A stretch of 64,000 nt of DNA from Marivita lacus (GCF_014637725.1 NZ_BMFC01000005.1:62001-126000); one strand, 5' to 3'; counted from the first letter of the stretch, positions 54,066 to 63,330 are shown. The notes: generated by a model from the sequence alone, not told the origin. Numbers and translations are program-made.

Positions 54066-56513
54066 ATGACCGCTTTGCCCGCTTCCCTTCAGACATGGTT
54101 CGACACGCGCGGATGGGCCATCCATCTGCACCAGCAAGACATGCTGGACCGCGCCTCTGACCCCTGTCTCCTGCTCATCGCGCCCACCGGTGGCGGCAAG
54201 ACGCTGGCCGGGTTCCTGCCGACTCTGGTGGATTTGGCCCAGAACCCACGCGACGGGTTGCACACGCTCTATGTCAGCCCCCTCAAGGCGCTGGCTGCCG
54301 ACATCAAGCGCAACCTGCGCACGCCGATTGACGAGGCCGGGTTGCCGATCCGGGTCGAGGACCGCACCGGCGACACCTCGGCCCACATCAAGAAACGCCA
54401 ACGCGCCGACCCGCCGCAGATCCTGCTGACAACACCTGAATCGCTCGCCTTGCTCACCAGCTATGAAGACGCGCCGCGCATGTTCAAGGGCGTGCAGCGC
54501 GTCGTGGTGGACGAAATTCATGCGCTGGCGGAATCCAAACGCGGCGACCAGTTGATGCTGGCGCTTGCACGGTTGCAGGCCATGTGTCCCGATCTGCGCC
54601 GTGTCGGGCTGTCGGCCACGGTGGATGACCCGGCGGCCATTGCGCGGCTTCTGGCGCGCCATCCCGATCCATGCGAGATCATCCTTGCCGATCCGGGGCC
54701 GGAGCCGGACATTTCCATGCTGGTGACGGAAGAGGCGCCCCCTTGGTCCGGGGGTGGGGCCAAATATGCGATCCCGGCGGTTCTGGAGCAGGTCAGGCAG
54801 CACAAGACAACGCTGATCTTTCACAACACCCGTGCCCAGGCCGAGATCTTCTTTCACAACCTCTGGCTTGCCAACGAGGACTCCTTGCCCATCGGCATCC
54901 ATCACGGATCGCTCGACCGTCAGCAGCGCGAAAAGGTCGAAGCAGCGATGGTGCGGGGCGATCTGCGGGCGATTGTTTGTACCGGGAGCCTCGATCTCGG
55001 CATCGACTGGGGCGATGTGGATCTGGTCATCCAGATCGGCGCGCCGAAGAACGTCAAGCGTCTGGTGCAGCGAATCGGCCGCGCGAACCACCGTTACAAC
55101 GCGCCGTCAAAGGCGCTTCTGGTGCCGGCCAACCGGTTCGAAGTGGTGGAGTGCGTCGCAGCTTTGGAAGCGGTCAAGGCGCATGATCTGGACGGCGAAT
55201 GGCGCGGGCGGGGCCCGCGGGACGTGCTCTGCCAGCACATCCTGATCGCCGCCTGCTCCGGCCCGTTCGACGCCAATGCGCTTTTCGCCGAGATGACCGC
55301 TGCCGGGGCCTATGCCGATCTGAGCCGCGATGCCTTCGACGCCTGCCTGACTTTCTGCGCCACCGGTGGCTACGCCCTGCGCGCCTATGACCAGTGGCAG
55401 CGGCTCAAGCAACTGCCCGACGGTCGTTGGCAATTGCGCGATCCCAGATCCGCTCTGCGCATCCGGCAGAACATCGGCACGATCCAGGACACCGACACGC
55501 TCAAGGTGAAATGGCGGGGCCGGGGCGGCGCACCGCTGGGTGAGATCGAGGAAGGCTTTGCCGCGACCCTGACCAAGGGCGACACCTTCCTGATCGGTGG
55601 GCAGATCGTGCGCTACGAAGGGCTGCGCGAACTGACCGTCGAAGTGACCCGAGATCCGGGCCGCAAACCCAAGATCGCCACCTTCATGGGCACCAAGTTC
55701 GCCACCTCCACCCAGCTGTCGAACCGTATCCTCGGCATGTTCCAGCAGGACGATTGGCCCGACCTGCCGCGCCACACGCGCGACTGGCTGCACATGCAGC
55801 GCCGGATCAGCCGCCTGCCCGAACCGGGTCGGCTTCTGATCGAGAGCTTTCCGCATGACGGGCGCGAACAGCTTGTCGCCTACGGGTTTGCCGGGCGCAA
55901 CGCGATGCAGACGCTGGGGCTCTTGCTGACCAAGCGGATGGAGGAAGAGGGGCTTGCCCCCATGGGGTTTGTCGCCACCGATTACGCGGTGCTGATCTGG
56001 GGGCTGGACGCGGTGATCGACCCCGCGCCGCTCTTCGATCTGGCGGCGTTGGAGGCGGGTCTCGAAGGCTGGCTGGCCGGCAACGCGGTGATGAAACGAA
56101 CCTTCCGCGCATCCGCCACCATCGCGGGGCTGATCGAACGCAACCTGGGCGGCCAACGCAAGACCGGGCGGCAGGCGACCATGTCGTCGGACATCCTTTA
56201 TGACACGCTCTTGAAATACGATCCCGACCACCTGCTGATGCAGATCACCCGCGAGGAGGCGATGCGCGGGCTGGTGGATTTTGCCCGCATCCGCGACATG
56301 GCCGAGCGTGTGGGTGACCGCATCGACCTGTTGCGCCTTGACCGGGTGACACCGCTTGCCGCGCCTCTGTTTCTTGAACCCGGTCGCGTGCCTGTTCGGG
56401 GTATGGCGGATGAGCGGCTGCTGGAGGAAGAGATCACGCGCCTGATGGAGGCCAGTGGTCTGGCGCAGGTCGAGGCGGCCCCCAGCAAACCCAAATGGCG
56501 CGTGCCCTATTGA
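54066..56513 (+). CDS. ligase-associated DNA damage response DEXH-box helicase (Lhr-like)
   Basis: 815 residues from the ATG at 54066; the open frame extends 60 codons upstream into the MFS region but is not coding there. Walker A APTGGGKT (K45), motif II DEIH (149-152), motif VI-like QRIGRANHRYN, then an Lhr-type C-terminal region. In the usual bacterial context such helicases are grouped with an ATP-dependent ligase, a ligase-associated exonuclease and the PdeM phosphoesterase; none of these is adjacent here (leuA follows on the other strand). Confidence 0.9.
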   Translation: MTALPASLQTWFDTRGWAIHLHQQDMLDRASDPCLLLIAPTGGGKTLAGFLPTLVDLAQNPRDGLHTLYVSPLKALAADIKRNLRTPIDEAGLPIRVEDRTGDTSAHIKKRQRADPPQILLTTPESLALLTSYEDAPRMFKGVQRVVVDEIHALAESKRGDQLMLALARLQAMCPDLRRVGLSATVDDPAAIARLLARHPDPCEIILADPGPEPDISMLVTEEAPPWSGGGAKYAIPAVLEQVRQHKTTLIFHNTRAQAEIFFHNLWLANEDSLPIGIHHGSLDRQQREKVEAAMVRGDLRAIVCTGSLDLGIDWGDVDLVIQIGAPKNVKRLVQRIGRANHRYNAPSKALLVPANRFEVVECVAALEAVKAHDLDGEWRGRGPRDVLCQHILIAACSGPFDANALFAEMTAAGAYADLSRDAFDACLTFCATGGYALRAYDQWQRLKQLPDGRWQLRDPRSALRIRQNIGTIQDTDTLKVKWRGRGGAPLGEIEEGFAATLTKGDTFLIGGQIVRYEGLRELTVEVTRDPGRKPKIATFMGTKFATSTQLSNRILGMFQQDDWPDLPRHTRDWLHMQRRISRLPEPGRLLIESFPHDGREQLVAYGFAGRNAMQTLGLLLTKRMEEEGLAPMGFVATDYAVLIWGLDAVIDPAPLFDLAALEAGLEGWLAGNAVMKRTFRASATIAGLIERNLGGQRKTGRQATMSSDILYDTLLKYDPDHLLMQITREEAMRGLVDFARIRDMAERVGDRIDLLRLDRVTPLAAPLFLEPGRVPVRGMADERLLEEEITRLMEASGLAQVEAAPSKPKWRVPY

Positions 56514-56546
56514 GCACGGTGCGTGCAAGCACGTCACCCTACGTAG

Positions 56547-56564
56547 GCCGGGCTTCAGCCCGGC
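56547..56564. terminator. perfect GC hairpin between helicase and leuA ends
   Basis: GCCGGGC-TTCA-GCCCGGC, 7-bp perfect stem, between the converging helicase (ends 56513) and leuA (ends 56571). No T tract, but it is well placed as a bidirectional terminator. The GGGCTTCAGCCC core is also a common proteobacterial intergenic hairpin. Confidence 0.55.
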
Positions 56565-56570
56565 ACCACG

Positions 56571-58133
56571 TCAGGTCACATCCCGATACGAGATTTCCTT
56601 GACGTCCTTGCCGGTCTTGCCGCGCCGCACGATCAGCCGGTTCAGCGCGTGGATATAGGCCTTGGCCGAGGCCACAACCGTATCCGTGTCCGCCGACTGG
56701 CCGGTGGCGATCATGCCGTCCTCTTCCAGACGCACGCTGACCGTGGCCTGTGCATCGGTGCCCTCGGTCACCGCGTGCACTTGGTACAGCTGCAACCGCG
56801 CCTTGTTCGGGTGCAGCATGCGGATTGCCTTGAAGGTCGCATCGACAGGGCCGTCGCCTTCGCACACGGCCGACATATCCTCGCCGTCTATCTCCATTTC
56901 AAGCGTCGCCTCCGCCGGGCCGCCGGTGCCGCAGACCACCTTGAGGTTCACAAGCTGCAACGCATCGTCGCCTTCGGTCGTCGCGGTGACAAGCGCGAGG
57001 ATATCGTCGTCGAACACCTCTTTCTTGCGGTCAGCCAGATCCTTGAAGCGGACAAAGATGTCCTTGAGCTGGTTGTCGCCCACCTCGGTGCCCAGTTCCC
57101 GCAGCTTGGCGCGCAGCGCGGCGCGTCCCGAATGCTTGCCCAAGGGCAGCGACGTACCAGAAAGGCCCACATCCTCGGGGCGCATGATCTCGAAGGTCTC
57201 TGCGTTCTTGAGCATCCCGTCCTGATGGATGCCGCTCTCGTGCGCAAAGGCGTTCTTGCCGACGATGGCCTTGTTGAATTGCACCGGAAAGCCCGACACG
57301 GTCGCGACGCGGCGCGAAATGTGCATGATCTTCTTGGTGTCGATGCCGGTCGTGTAGGGCATGATATCGCCCCGCACCTTGAGCGCCATCACCACCTCTT
57401 CCAGCGCGGTATTGCCCGCACGTTCGCCCAACCCGTTGATCGTGCATTCGATCTGGCGCGCACCGCCCTGCACCGCCGCCAGAGCATTGGCTGTCGCCAT
57501 GCCAAGGTCGTTGTGGCAATGCGTGGCGAAAATCACCTCATCCGCATCGGGCACGGTCTCGATCAGACGGCGGATCAGATCGGCGCTTTCCACCGGCGCG
57601 GTATAGCCCACTGTGTCGGGAATGTTGATCGTGGTGGCCCCTGCCTTGATGGCGATCTCCACCACCCGGCACAGGTAATCCCATTCGGTGCGCGTGGCAT
57701 CCATCGGGGACCATTGCACGTTGTCACACAGGTTGCGCGCGTGGGTCACGGTCTGCTCGATCCGGTCCGCCATCTCGTCCTGCGTGAGGTTCGGAATGGC
57801 GCGGTGCAGAGGCGAGGTGCCGATGAAGGTGTGGATACGCGGCTGTTTGGCGTGTTTGACCGCCTCCCAGCAGCGGTCGATATCGGGCAGCTGCGCGCGA
57901 GCCAGCCCGCAGATCACCGCCGACTTTGAGCGCTGCGCGATCTCGCTCACCGCGCGGAAATCGCCTTCGGAGGCAATCGGGAACCCGGCCTCGATGATGT
58001 CGACACCCATGTCGTCCAGAAGCTCGGCGATCTCGAGCTTTTCGTCATGGGTCATGGTTGCGCCGGGGGATTGTTCGCCGTCGCGCAAGGTGGTGTCGAA
58101 GATGACCACTCGGTCTTTATCTGTCGTCGTCAT
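56571..58133 (-). CDS. leuA: 2-isopropylmalate synthase
   Basis: 520 residues. RDGEQSPGATM near the N-terminus, the metal-binding HxH in FATHCHNDLGMATANAL, HESGIHQDGMLKN in the linker, and a C-terminal regulatory domain (~390-520) that binds leucine in the family. First committed step of leucine synthesis: acetyl-CoA plus 2-oxoisovalerate. Preceded at 58166..58300 by a leucine-rich leader frame and alternative hairpins, so it is probably attenuated as well as feedback-inhibited. Confidence 0.97.
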   Translation of the reverse strand: MTTTDKDRVVIFDTTLRDGEQSPGATMTHDEKLEIAELLDDMGVDIIEAGFPIASEGDFRAVSEIAQRSKSAVICGLARAQLPDIDRCWEAVKHAKQPRIHTFIGTSPLHRAIPNLTQDEMADRIEQTVTHARNLCDNVQWSPMDATRTEWDYLCRVVEIAIKAGATTINIPDTVGYTAPVESADLIRRLIETVPDADEVIFATHCHNDLGMATANALAAVQGGARQIECTINGLGERAGNTALEEVVMALKVRGDIMPYTTGIDTKKIMHISRRVATVSGFPVQFNKAIVGKNAFAHESGIHQDGMLKNAETFEIMRPEDVGLSGTSLPLGKHSGRAALRAKLRELGTEVGDNQLKDIFVRFKDLADRKKEVFDDDILALVTATTEGDDALQLVNLKVVCGTGGPAEATLEMEIDGEDMSAVCEGDGPVDATFKAIRMLHPNKARLQLYQVHAVTEGTDAQATVSVRLEEDGMIATGQSADTDTVVASAKAYIHALNRLIVRRGKTGKDVKEISYRDVT

Positions 58134-58165
58134 TGTTCTGATCTTTCTGTCTTGTCCAAATCCGT

Positions 58166-58220
58166 CGGCGCGAAACGATCATCCTCTGAGCGGTCGCGCC
58201 GGGTGCGCCGCGCTCAGAGG
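58166..58220 (-). promoter_or_regulatory. leuA attenuator: two mutually exclusive hairpins
   Basis: Reading the minus strand, hairpin A is CCTCTGAGCG (58220..58211) with CGCTCAGAGG (58192..58183), a perfect 10 bp. Hairpin B is CGGCGCGA (58201..58194) with TCGCGCCG (58173..58166), a perfect 8 bp. The 5' arm of B lies in the loop of A and the 3' arm of A lies in the loop of B, so only one can form. The leader stop codon is inside the 5' arm of A. A stalled ribosome at the leucine codons would leave A free (read-through); a ribosome at the stop would block A and let B form (termination). The T tract after B is weak (ATTT). Confidence 0.72.
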
Positions 58221-58300
58221 CGGATTAGGAGAAGACGGGTGGCCAGCGCAAGAGGCGCGCAAAAGCGCGGCAGGGTTGCGGTATGGGCCAGACGTGTCAT
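58214..58300 (-). CDS. leucine-rich leader peptide of leuA
   Basis: A 28-residue frame from the ATG at 58300 to the TGA at 58214..58216. Eight of 28 residues are leucine, ending T-R-L-L-L-I-R-L-stop. The terminal run uses CTT CTC CTA, codons less favoured than CTG in this GC-rich genome. A minus-strand TATAGT (58313..58308) ends only 7 bases before the ATG, so transcription may begin at or next to the start codon, that is, a leaderless leader peptide; no ribosome binding site is visible. The remaining frame upstream is not needed and runs into the glyA terminator. Confidence 0.72.
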   Translation of the reverse strand: MTRLAHTATLPRFCAPLALATRLLLIRL

Positions 58301-58345
58301 GGGCGCGACTATACGTGGCAAATTTCGAAAGAAAAGCCGCTTGAG

Positions 58346-58376
58346 AAAAAAAGACGCCCCCGGCATCGGGAGCGTC
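58346..58376 (-). terminator. intrinsic terminator of glyA
   Basis: On the minus strand a 10-bp stem GACGCTCCCG/CGGGGGCGTC (one mismatch, ATGC loop) is followed by seven T residues (58352..58346). It lies between glyA and the leuA leader and isolates leuA transcription from glyA. Confidence 0.88.
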
Positions 58377-58426
58377 CTGTTCTTCTTAGGTTTGAAAATA
58401 CCTCGGGGGTTTGGGGGCTGGCCCCC
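58374..58426 (-). repeat. Rhodobacterales-type intergenic repeat, copy 2
   Basis: Minus-strand copy of the element at 10633..10683: hairpin GGGGGC-CA-GCCCCC, then AAACCCCCGAGGTATTTT and AGAAGAACAGGAC. It lies between the glyA stop and its terminator, so it is part of the glyA 3' untranslated region. Confidence 0.75.
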
Positions 58427-58450
58427 AAGAGTTTCCGTTAACGGCAACTC

Positions 58451-58472
58451 CACGATGCGTCGCCGCATCGTG
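58451..58472. repeat. 9-bp perfect hairpin in the glyA 3' region
   Basis: CACGATGCG-TCGC-CGCATCGTG, nine bases after the glyA stop on the minus strand. No T run; it probably stabilises the transcript end. Confidence 0.7.
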
Positions 58473-58480
58473 CGCCAGGT

Positions 58481-59776
58481 TCAAAGGTCGGGATAGATCG
58501 GAAAGCGCGCGCACATCTCGGCGACTTCGCTGCGCACCTTCTCCTCGACCGCGGCATTGCCATCTTCGCCATTGGCGGCCAGGCCATCGGTCACCTCGAT
58601 GATCCAGTCCGCGATCTGGCGGAATTCGGCCTCGCCAAAGCCGCGTGTTGTCCCCGCGGGCGTGCCAAGGCGAATGCCCGAGGTCACCATCGGCTTTTCC
58701 GGATCGAACGGCACACCGTTCTTGTTGCAGGTGATATGCGCGCGGCCGAGTGCCTTTTCCGTCGCGTTGCCCTTCACACCCTTGGGACGCAGATCGACCA
58801 ACACAACATGGGTGTCGGTGCCATGGGTCACGGTGTCCAGACCACCCTTGATCAGCTGATCCGACAGCGCCTGCGCGTTGCGGATCACGTTTTGCTGGTA
58901 GATCTTGAACTCGGGGCGCAGCGCCTCGCCGAAGGCCACGGCCTTGGCCGCGATCACATGCATCAGCGGGCCGCCCTGGATGCCGGGGAAGATGGCCGAG
59001 TTGAACTTCTTCGCCAGCGCCTCGTCATTGGTGAGAATCATGCCGCCGCGCGGACCGCGCAGGGTCTTGTGCGTGGTCGTGGTGGCGACATGCGCATGCG
59101 GGAATGGGCTGGGGTGTTCGCCCGCCGCCACCAGACCGGCGAAGTGCGCCATGTCGACATGCAGCCATGCGCCCACGGAATCCGCGATCTCACGCATGCG
59201 GGCAAAGTCGATCTGACGCGGAATGGCAGAGCCTCCGGCGATGATCAGCTTGGGCTGGTGCTCGGTCGCCAGTGCCTGAACCTGATCGTAATCCAGCAGG
59301 TTGTCCTCTTTGCGGACGCCGTACTGGATCGCGTTGAACCATTTGCCCGACTGGTTGGGCGCAGCACCATGCGTCAGGTGCCCCCCCGCATCGAGGCTCA
59401 TCCCGAGGATCGTGTCACCCGGCTGCAACAGCGCCGTAAACACACCCTGGTTCGCCTGGCTGCCGGAATTCGGCTGCACATTGGCAAAACCGCAATCGAA
59501 TAGCTGGCAAGCGCGTTCTATGGCAAGGTTCTCGGCCACGTCGACGAACTGACAGCCGCCGTAATAGCGCCGACCCGGATAGCCTTCGGCGTATTTGTTG
59601 GTCATCACCGATCCCTGCGCCTCCATCACGGCGCGGCTGACGATGTTTTCCGAGGCGATCAGCTCGATCTCGTCGCGCTGGCGGCCCAGCTCATCGGTGA
59701 TCGACTGGAACAGGTCCGGATCGCTGTCGGCCAGCGATTTGGTGAAAAAACCAGAGTCACGGTGCGGGGCGTTCAT
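58481..59776 (-). CDS. glyA: serine hydroxymethyltransferase
   Basis: 431 residues. PLP lysine K237 in [18 protein letters not shown], folate/PLP segments [31 protein letters not shown] and [14 protein letters not shown]. It converts serine and tetrahydrofolate to glycine and methylene-tetrahydrofolate. GGAGG occurs about eight bases upstream of the ATG. A single-gene unit with its own terminator. Confidence 0.98.
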   Translation of the reverse strand: MNAPHRDSGFFTKSLADSDPDLFQSITDELGRQRDEIELIASENIVSRAVMEAQGSVMTNKYAEGYPGRRYYGGCQFVDVAENLAIERACQLFDCGFANVQPNSGSQANQGVFTALLQPGDTILGMSLDAGGHLTHGAAPNQSGKWFNAIQYGVRKEDNLLDYDQVQALATEHQPKLIIAGGSAIPRQIDFARMREIADSVGAWLHVDMAHFAGLVAAGEHPSPFPHAHVATTTTHKTLRGPRGGMILTNDEALAKKFNSAIFPGIQGGPLMHVIAAKAVAFGEALRPEFKIYQQNVIRNAQALSDQLIKGGLDTVTHGTDTHVVLVDLRPKGVKGNATEKALGRAHITCNKNGVPFDPEKPMVTSGIRLGTPAGTTRGFGEAEFRQIADWIIEVTDGLAANGEDGNAAVEEKVRSEVAEMCARFPIYPDL

Positions 59777-59946
59777 GGGCAGGCCTCCTTGAAGCGGATG
59801 TGGAATAGGCGGTTACGTATAGGAATGGCGGCAAAAGGCAAAGGCGGGAAAGCGACCAGACGCAACAAAGCTGCGCCATGGCTGGCGCTATTGGGGCGAT
59901 TGTGCTTGTTTCGGGGCCAGACGACCTGGATAGGAACATGCCCCTC

Positions 59947-60708
59947 ATGTCATTGCGCATCGCCTTCGCCGCCAGTTCAGCGCCGATCGCCCAATCGGCC
60001 AAGGCGGGGCTGACCCGCCGTTATGGCGATCATGCCGAAGACGGAGCGGACGTGATCGTGGCTTTGGGGGGCGACGGCTTCATGCTGGCGACGCTGCACC
60101 GCACGCAGGATCTGGCCGCACCGGTCTACGGGATGAACCGGGGCACGGTCGGGTTCCTCATGAACGAATATTCCGAACACGATCTTGAGGCGCGGCTGCA
60201 ACAGGCGCAGGAAGAGGTCATCAACCCGCTGTCGATGACCGCCACCACCAAGGACGGATCGACCCAGCGCGCGCTTGCGATCAACGAGGTATCGCTCCTG
60301 CGCGCGGGCCCACAGGCAGCGCGGCTGCGGATCAGCGTCGATGGCAAGATGCGGATGCCCGAACTGGTCTGCGACGGCGCACTGCTGGCGACACCGGCAG
60401 GGTCCACCGCCTACAATTATTCCGCCCACGGTCCGATCCTGCCCATCGGATCGGATGTGCTGGCGCTGACCGCGATGGCCGCGTTTCGCCCCCGGCGCTG
60501 GCGCGGCGCGCTGTTGCCCAAGACCGCCGACGTCACGTTCGAGGTGCTGGACCCCGACAAGCGCCCCGTCATGGCCGAAGCCGATGCCCGCGCGGTGCGC
60601 GACGTGGTGCGCGTCGACATCCGGTCCGAACCGGCCATTGCGCACAGGGTGCTGTTCGATCCCGGCCACGGGCTCGAAGAACGGTTGATCCGCGAACAAT
60701 TCGTCTGA
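59947..60708 (+). CDS. nadK: NAD kinase
   Basis: 253 residues from the ATG at 59947 (AGGA about 11 bases upstream; ATG at 59938 lies too close to it). GGDG motif in [27 protein letters not shown], the NEVSLLR motif and the glycine-rich [25 protein letters not shown] are intact. It phosphorylates NAD to NADP. Divergent from glyA with about 170 bases between. Confidence 0.96.
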   Translation: MSLRIAFAASSAPIAQSAKAGLTRRYGDHAEDGADVIVALGGDGFMLATLHRTQDLAAPVYGMNRGTVGFLMNEYSEHDLEARLQQAQEEVINPLSMTATTKDGSTQRALAINEVSLLRAGPQAARLRISVDGKMRMPELVCDGALLATPAGSTAYNYSAHGPILPIGSDVLALTAMAAFRPRRWRGALLPKTADVTFEVLDPDKRPVMAEADARAVRDVVRVDIRSEPAIAHRVLFDPGHGLEERLIREQFV

Positions 60709-60811
60709 CGCCTCGGAAGGCGCGGCCCGGTATCGTCGCAAACCTGCCCCGCTTGTGCCATCTCATCCGCCTAACCTCCCTTCGTGGTTTACGGTAAAGG
60801 GACAGGGTTCG

Positions 60812-61624
60812 ATGCGCATCTTGCAGGTATGTCTTCTCGTGGTTTTGACTCTCATCCCCGGTCTGACCGCAGCACAGGAACGCGACCGCCTGGATCATCG
60901 TGGCGAAGTTCTGGGCTGGGAGGGCGTCGGGCGGCTGGACACGTCTGCGGGCACCTGCACCGGTACGCTCATCGCGCGCGATCTCGTCCTGACAGCCGCG
61001 CATTGCGTGGTCGATGCCGCAACGCAGACCGTCCTGCCGCAACAGGCCATGCGGTTCCATGCAGGGCTGGCGCATGATTTCATCGCCGCCACCCGTGGCA
61101 TCACGCGCATCGTTCTTGCAGACGGATATCTTGGGGCCACCAATGCCTCGCTGACCGATCAGGTCCGCACCGATCTTGCGCTGCTGCGGCTGGACAGCCC
61201 GATCTTCAGTTCCGAGGCCGAACCGTTCAAGCTTCATGACCGCGACATGGCCGTCGGATCGGTGACGCTCGTGTCCTACGGCAGGGGGCGGAACACGTCC
61301 CTGCAGCGCGAATCCGGCTGTCGGCTCAAGCAGACCTATCGCGGCGGGCTGATGACCTTTGATTGCGATGTCACCTTCGGATCGTCCGGCGCGCCGGTCT
61401 TTGTCAGCGATCAGGGGCGGTTGCGGATCCTGTCCGTGGTCTCGATGATGTCAACCGCGCCCGATGCCGACAAGGAGGCGATCGGCATGTCGCTGCCTGC
61501 CGCCGTCACTGCGATGATGCAGGACATGCGCAACGATGCCGCCCGCGCGCCGGTCACCGCCGGGGCGCGCCGCGTGACCGTGGGCGAACGCGCCGGTGGA
61601 GCGCGGTTCGTGAAGGTCGATTGA
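60812..61624 (+). CDS. secreted trypsin-like serine protease
   Basis: 270 residues from the ATG at 60812. Sec signal peptide (residues 1-21, ending LTAAQ). S1 catalytic triad: H64 in LTAAHC, D121 in DLALLRLD, S192 in GSSGAPVF; two cysteine pairs likely (C49/C65, C170/C185). The C-terminus is a ~35-residue Arg/Ala/Gly-rich tail. A periplasmic or secreted protease of the V8/trypsin-like type; the target is unknown. It ends directly against the converging Lrp-type gene. Confidence 0.92.
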   Translation: MRILQVCLLVVLTLIPGLTAAQERDRLDHRGEVLGWEGVGRLDTSAGTCTGTLIARDLVLTAAHCVVDAATQTVLPQQAMRFHAGLAHDFIAATRGITRIVLADGYLGATNASLTDQVRTDLALLRLDSPIFSSEAEPFKLHDRDMAVGSVTLVSYGRGRNTSLQRESGCRLKQTYRGGLMTFDCDVTFGSSGAPVFVSDQGRLRILSVVSMMSTAPDADKEAIGMSLPAAVTAMMQDMRNDAARAPVTAGARRVTVGERAGGARFVKVD

Positions 61625-62092
61625 TCACCGCGGCAAGGGCAGGGCGGTGTCGTCCTTGACCTGATCCATGACGATCTGGCTGTGCACCCGGCCGATGGAA
61701 TCATGCGGCAACAGCACGTCCTGCACCAGCCGATTGAGCGCCGCGAGATCGGTGCAATAGACCCGGAAGATGTAATCCGCCTCGCCGGTCAGAGTCCAAG
61801 CCGCGACGATCTCTGGCGTGGTCGAGACCAGCCGTTTGATCGACTGGTGCGTGCCGTTGCTCTGTGCCCGTGTCTCGACCTGGATGAAGGCCTGCACGTT
61901 CAGACCCAGCCGCGCGGGGTTCAGTCGGCAGGGCGTGCCGGTGATGTAGCCTTCGGATTCGAGCCTCTGGCGGCGGCGGCTGATCTGGGAGGCGGACATG
62001 CCAAGCTGATCCGCCAGATCCTGCGCCGGGGTCTGACCATTGCGTTGCAGCAGCGCGAGCAGCTTGATGTCTTTGGGGTCGAGCGGTGCCAT
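61625..62092 (-). CDS. Lrp/AsnC-family transcriptional regulator
   Basis: 155 residues. N-terminal helix-turn-helix (DLADQLGMSASQISRRRQRLESEGYI) and C-terminal RAM ligand-binding domain (AAWTLTGEADYIFRVYCTDLAALNRLVQDVLL). It is divergent from hpd, a frequent arrangement, so it probably controls tyrosine/phenylalanine degradation and senses an aromatic amino acid; ligand and target are inferred from position. Confidence 0.93.
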   Translation of the reverse strand: MAPLDPKDIKLLALLQRNGQTPAQDLADQLGMSASQISRRRQRLESEGYITGTPCRLNPARLGLNVQAFIQVETRAQSNGTHQSIKRLVSTTPEIVAAWTLTGEADYIFRVYCTDLAALNRLVQDVLLPHDSIGRVHSQIVMDQVKDDTALPLPR

Positions 62093-62120
62093 GCGGGCAT
62101 TGTGCAGGTTTTCTTCAATT

Positions 62121-62139
62121 CATGCAAGTTTCACGCATG
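62121..62139. promoter_or_regulatory. candidate operator in the Lrp/hpd intergenic region
   Basis: Inverted repeat CATGC-N9-GCATG, 28 bases from the regulator start and 79 bases before the hpd start, with a TTGACG (62141..62146) immediately after it. The spacing fits an Lrp-type site. Confidence 0.5.
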
Positions 62140-62218
62140 TTTGACGCCGATGCCCAACGAGATCGGTCACACCCTGCAGACACTTGGGCCTATTCTGATG
62201 CCAATCAAGGAGGATCTC

Positions 62219-63313
62219 ATGGGACCATTTCCGCACGACGCACCGAAAGCCACGATTTCAATCGACAACCCCGCCGGGACCGACGGGTTCGAATTCGTCG
62301 AATTCGCGCATCCTGACCCGGACCAGCTGCGCGACCTGTTCACCAAGATGGGCTACACCCACACCGCCACGCACAAGACCAAGCAGGTCGAGCTTTGGCA
62401 GCAGGGGGACATCACCTACATTCTGAACAACGAGCCCGGCAGCCACGCCATGCGCTTTGTCGACGAACACGGCCCCTGCGCCCCGTCGATGGGCTGGCGC
62501 GTGGTGGATGCCAAACACGCCTATGACCGCGCATTGATGCTCGGAGCCACACCCTATGACGCGCCGGACAAGGTGATGGACGTACCTGCGATTGTCGGCA
62601 TTGGCGGTTCGCTGATCTATTTCATCGACAGCTATTATCGGCAGAACCCCTATAACGCCGAATTCGATTGGGTGGCGACCGCCAATCCCGAAGGTGTCGG
62701 CTTCCATTACCTCGATCACCTGACCCACAACGTGCACCAAGGGAACATGGACACGTGGTTTGACTTCTACGGCAAGATCTTCGGCTTCAAGGAAATCCGG
62801 TTCTTCGACATCGAAGGCAAGCATTCGGGGCTGCGCAGCCGCGCGCTGACCTCGCCCTGCGGACGCATCCGCATTCCGATCAACGAAGATCGGGGCGAGA
62901 CCGGGCAGATCGTCGAGTACCTCAAGCGCTACAAGGGCGAAGGCATCCAGCACATCGCGGTTGGTGCACGCGACATTTATGACGCAGTGGACGAGATCGC
63001 GTCACGCGGTCTGAAATTCATGCCCGCGCCGCCCGAGGCCTATTACGAGCTGAGCAAGGATCGTGTGACCGGCCATGAAGAGCCGATCGACCGCATGAAG
63101 AAACACGGCATCCTGATCGACGGCGAAGGCGTGGTCGGCGGGGGCGAGACCCGCATCCTGCTCCAGATCTTCTCGAAAACGGTGATCGGGCCGATCTTCT
63201 TTGAATTCATCCAGCGCAAGGGGGATGACGGGTTCGGCGAGGGCAATTTCAAGGCGCTCTTCGAGTCCATCGAAGCAGACCAGATCGAACGCGGCGTGCT
63301 CAAGGCCAGCTGA
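62219..63313 (+). CDS. hpd: 4-hydroxyphenylpyruvate dioxygenase
   Basis: 364 residues from the ATG at 62219, placed by a strong AAGGAGG (62207..62213). The three iron ligands are H167 (YLDHLTHNV), H245 (IQHIAVGARD) and E329 (IFFEFIQRKG); the conserved GEGNFKALFESIE lies at the C-terminus. It converts 4-hydroxyphenylpyruvate to homogentisate in tyrosine degradation. Homogentisate dioxygenase and later genes are not in the window. Confidence 0.97.
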   Translation: MGPFPHDAPKATISIDNPAGTDGFEFVEFAHPDPDQLRDLFTKMGYTHTATHKTKQVELWQQGDITYILNNEPGSHAMRFVDEHGPCAPSMGWRVVDAKHAYDRALMLGATPYDAPDKVMDVPAIVGIGGSLIYFIDSYYRQNPYNAEFDWVATANPEGVGFHYLDHLTHNVHQGNMDTWFDFYGKIFGFKEIRFFDIEGKHSGLRSRALTSPCGRIRIPINEDRGETGQIVEYLKRYKGEGIQHIAVGARDIYDAVDEIASRGLKFMPAPPEAYYELSKDRVTGHEEPIDRMKKHGILIDGEGVVGGGETRILLQIFSKTVIGPIFFEFIQRKGDDGFGEGNFKALFESIEADQIERGVLKAS

Positions 63314-63330
63314 CCTGCGCGGCGCGGCCC

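Noticed and set aside
55107-56537. 476-codon frame antisense to the helicase
   Set aside because: Same shadow pattern; the helicase motifs on the plus strand are intact.
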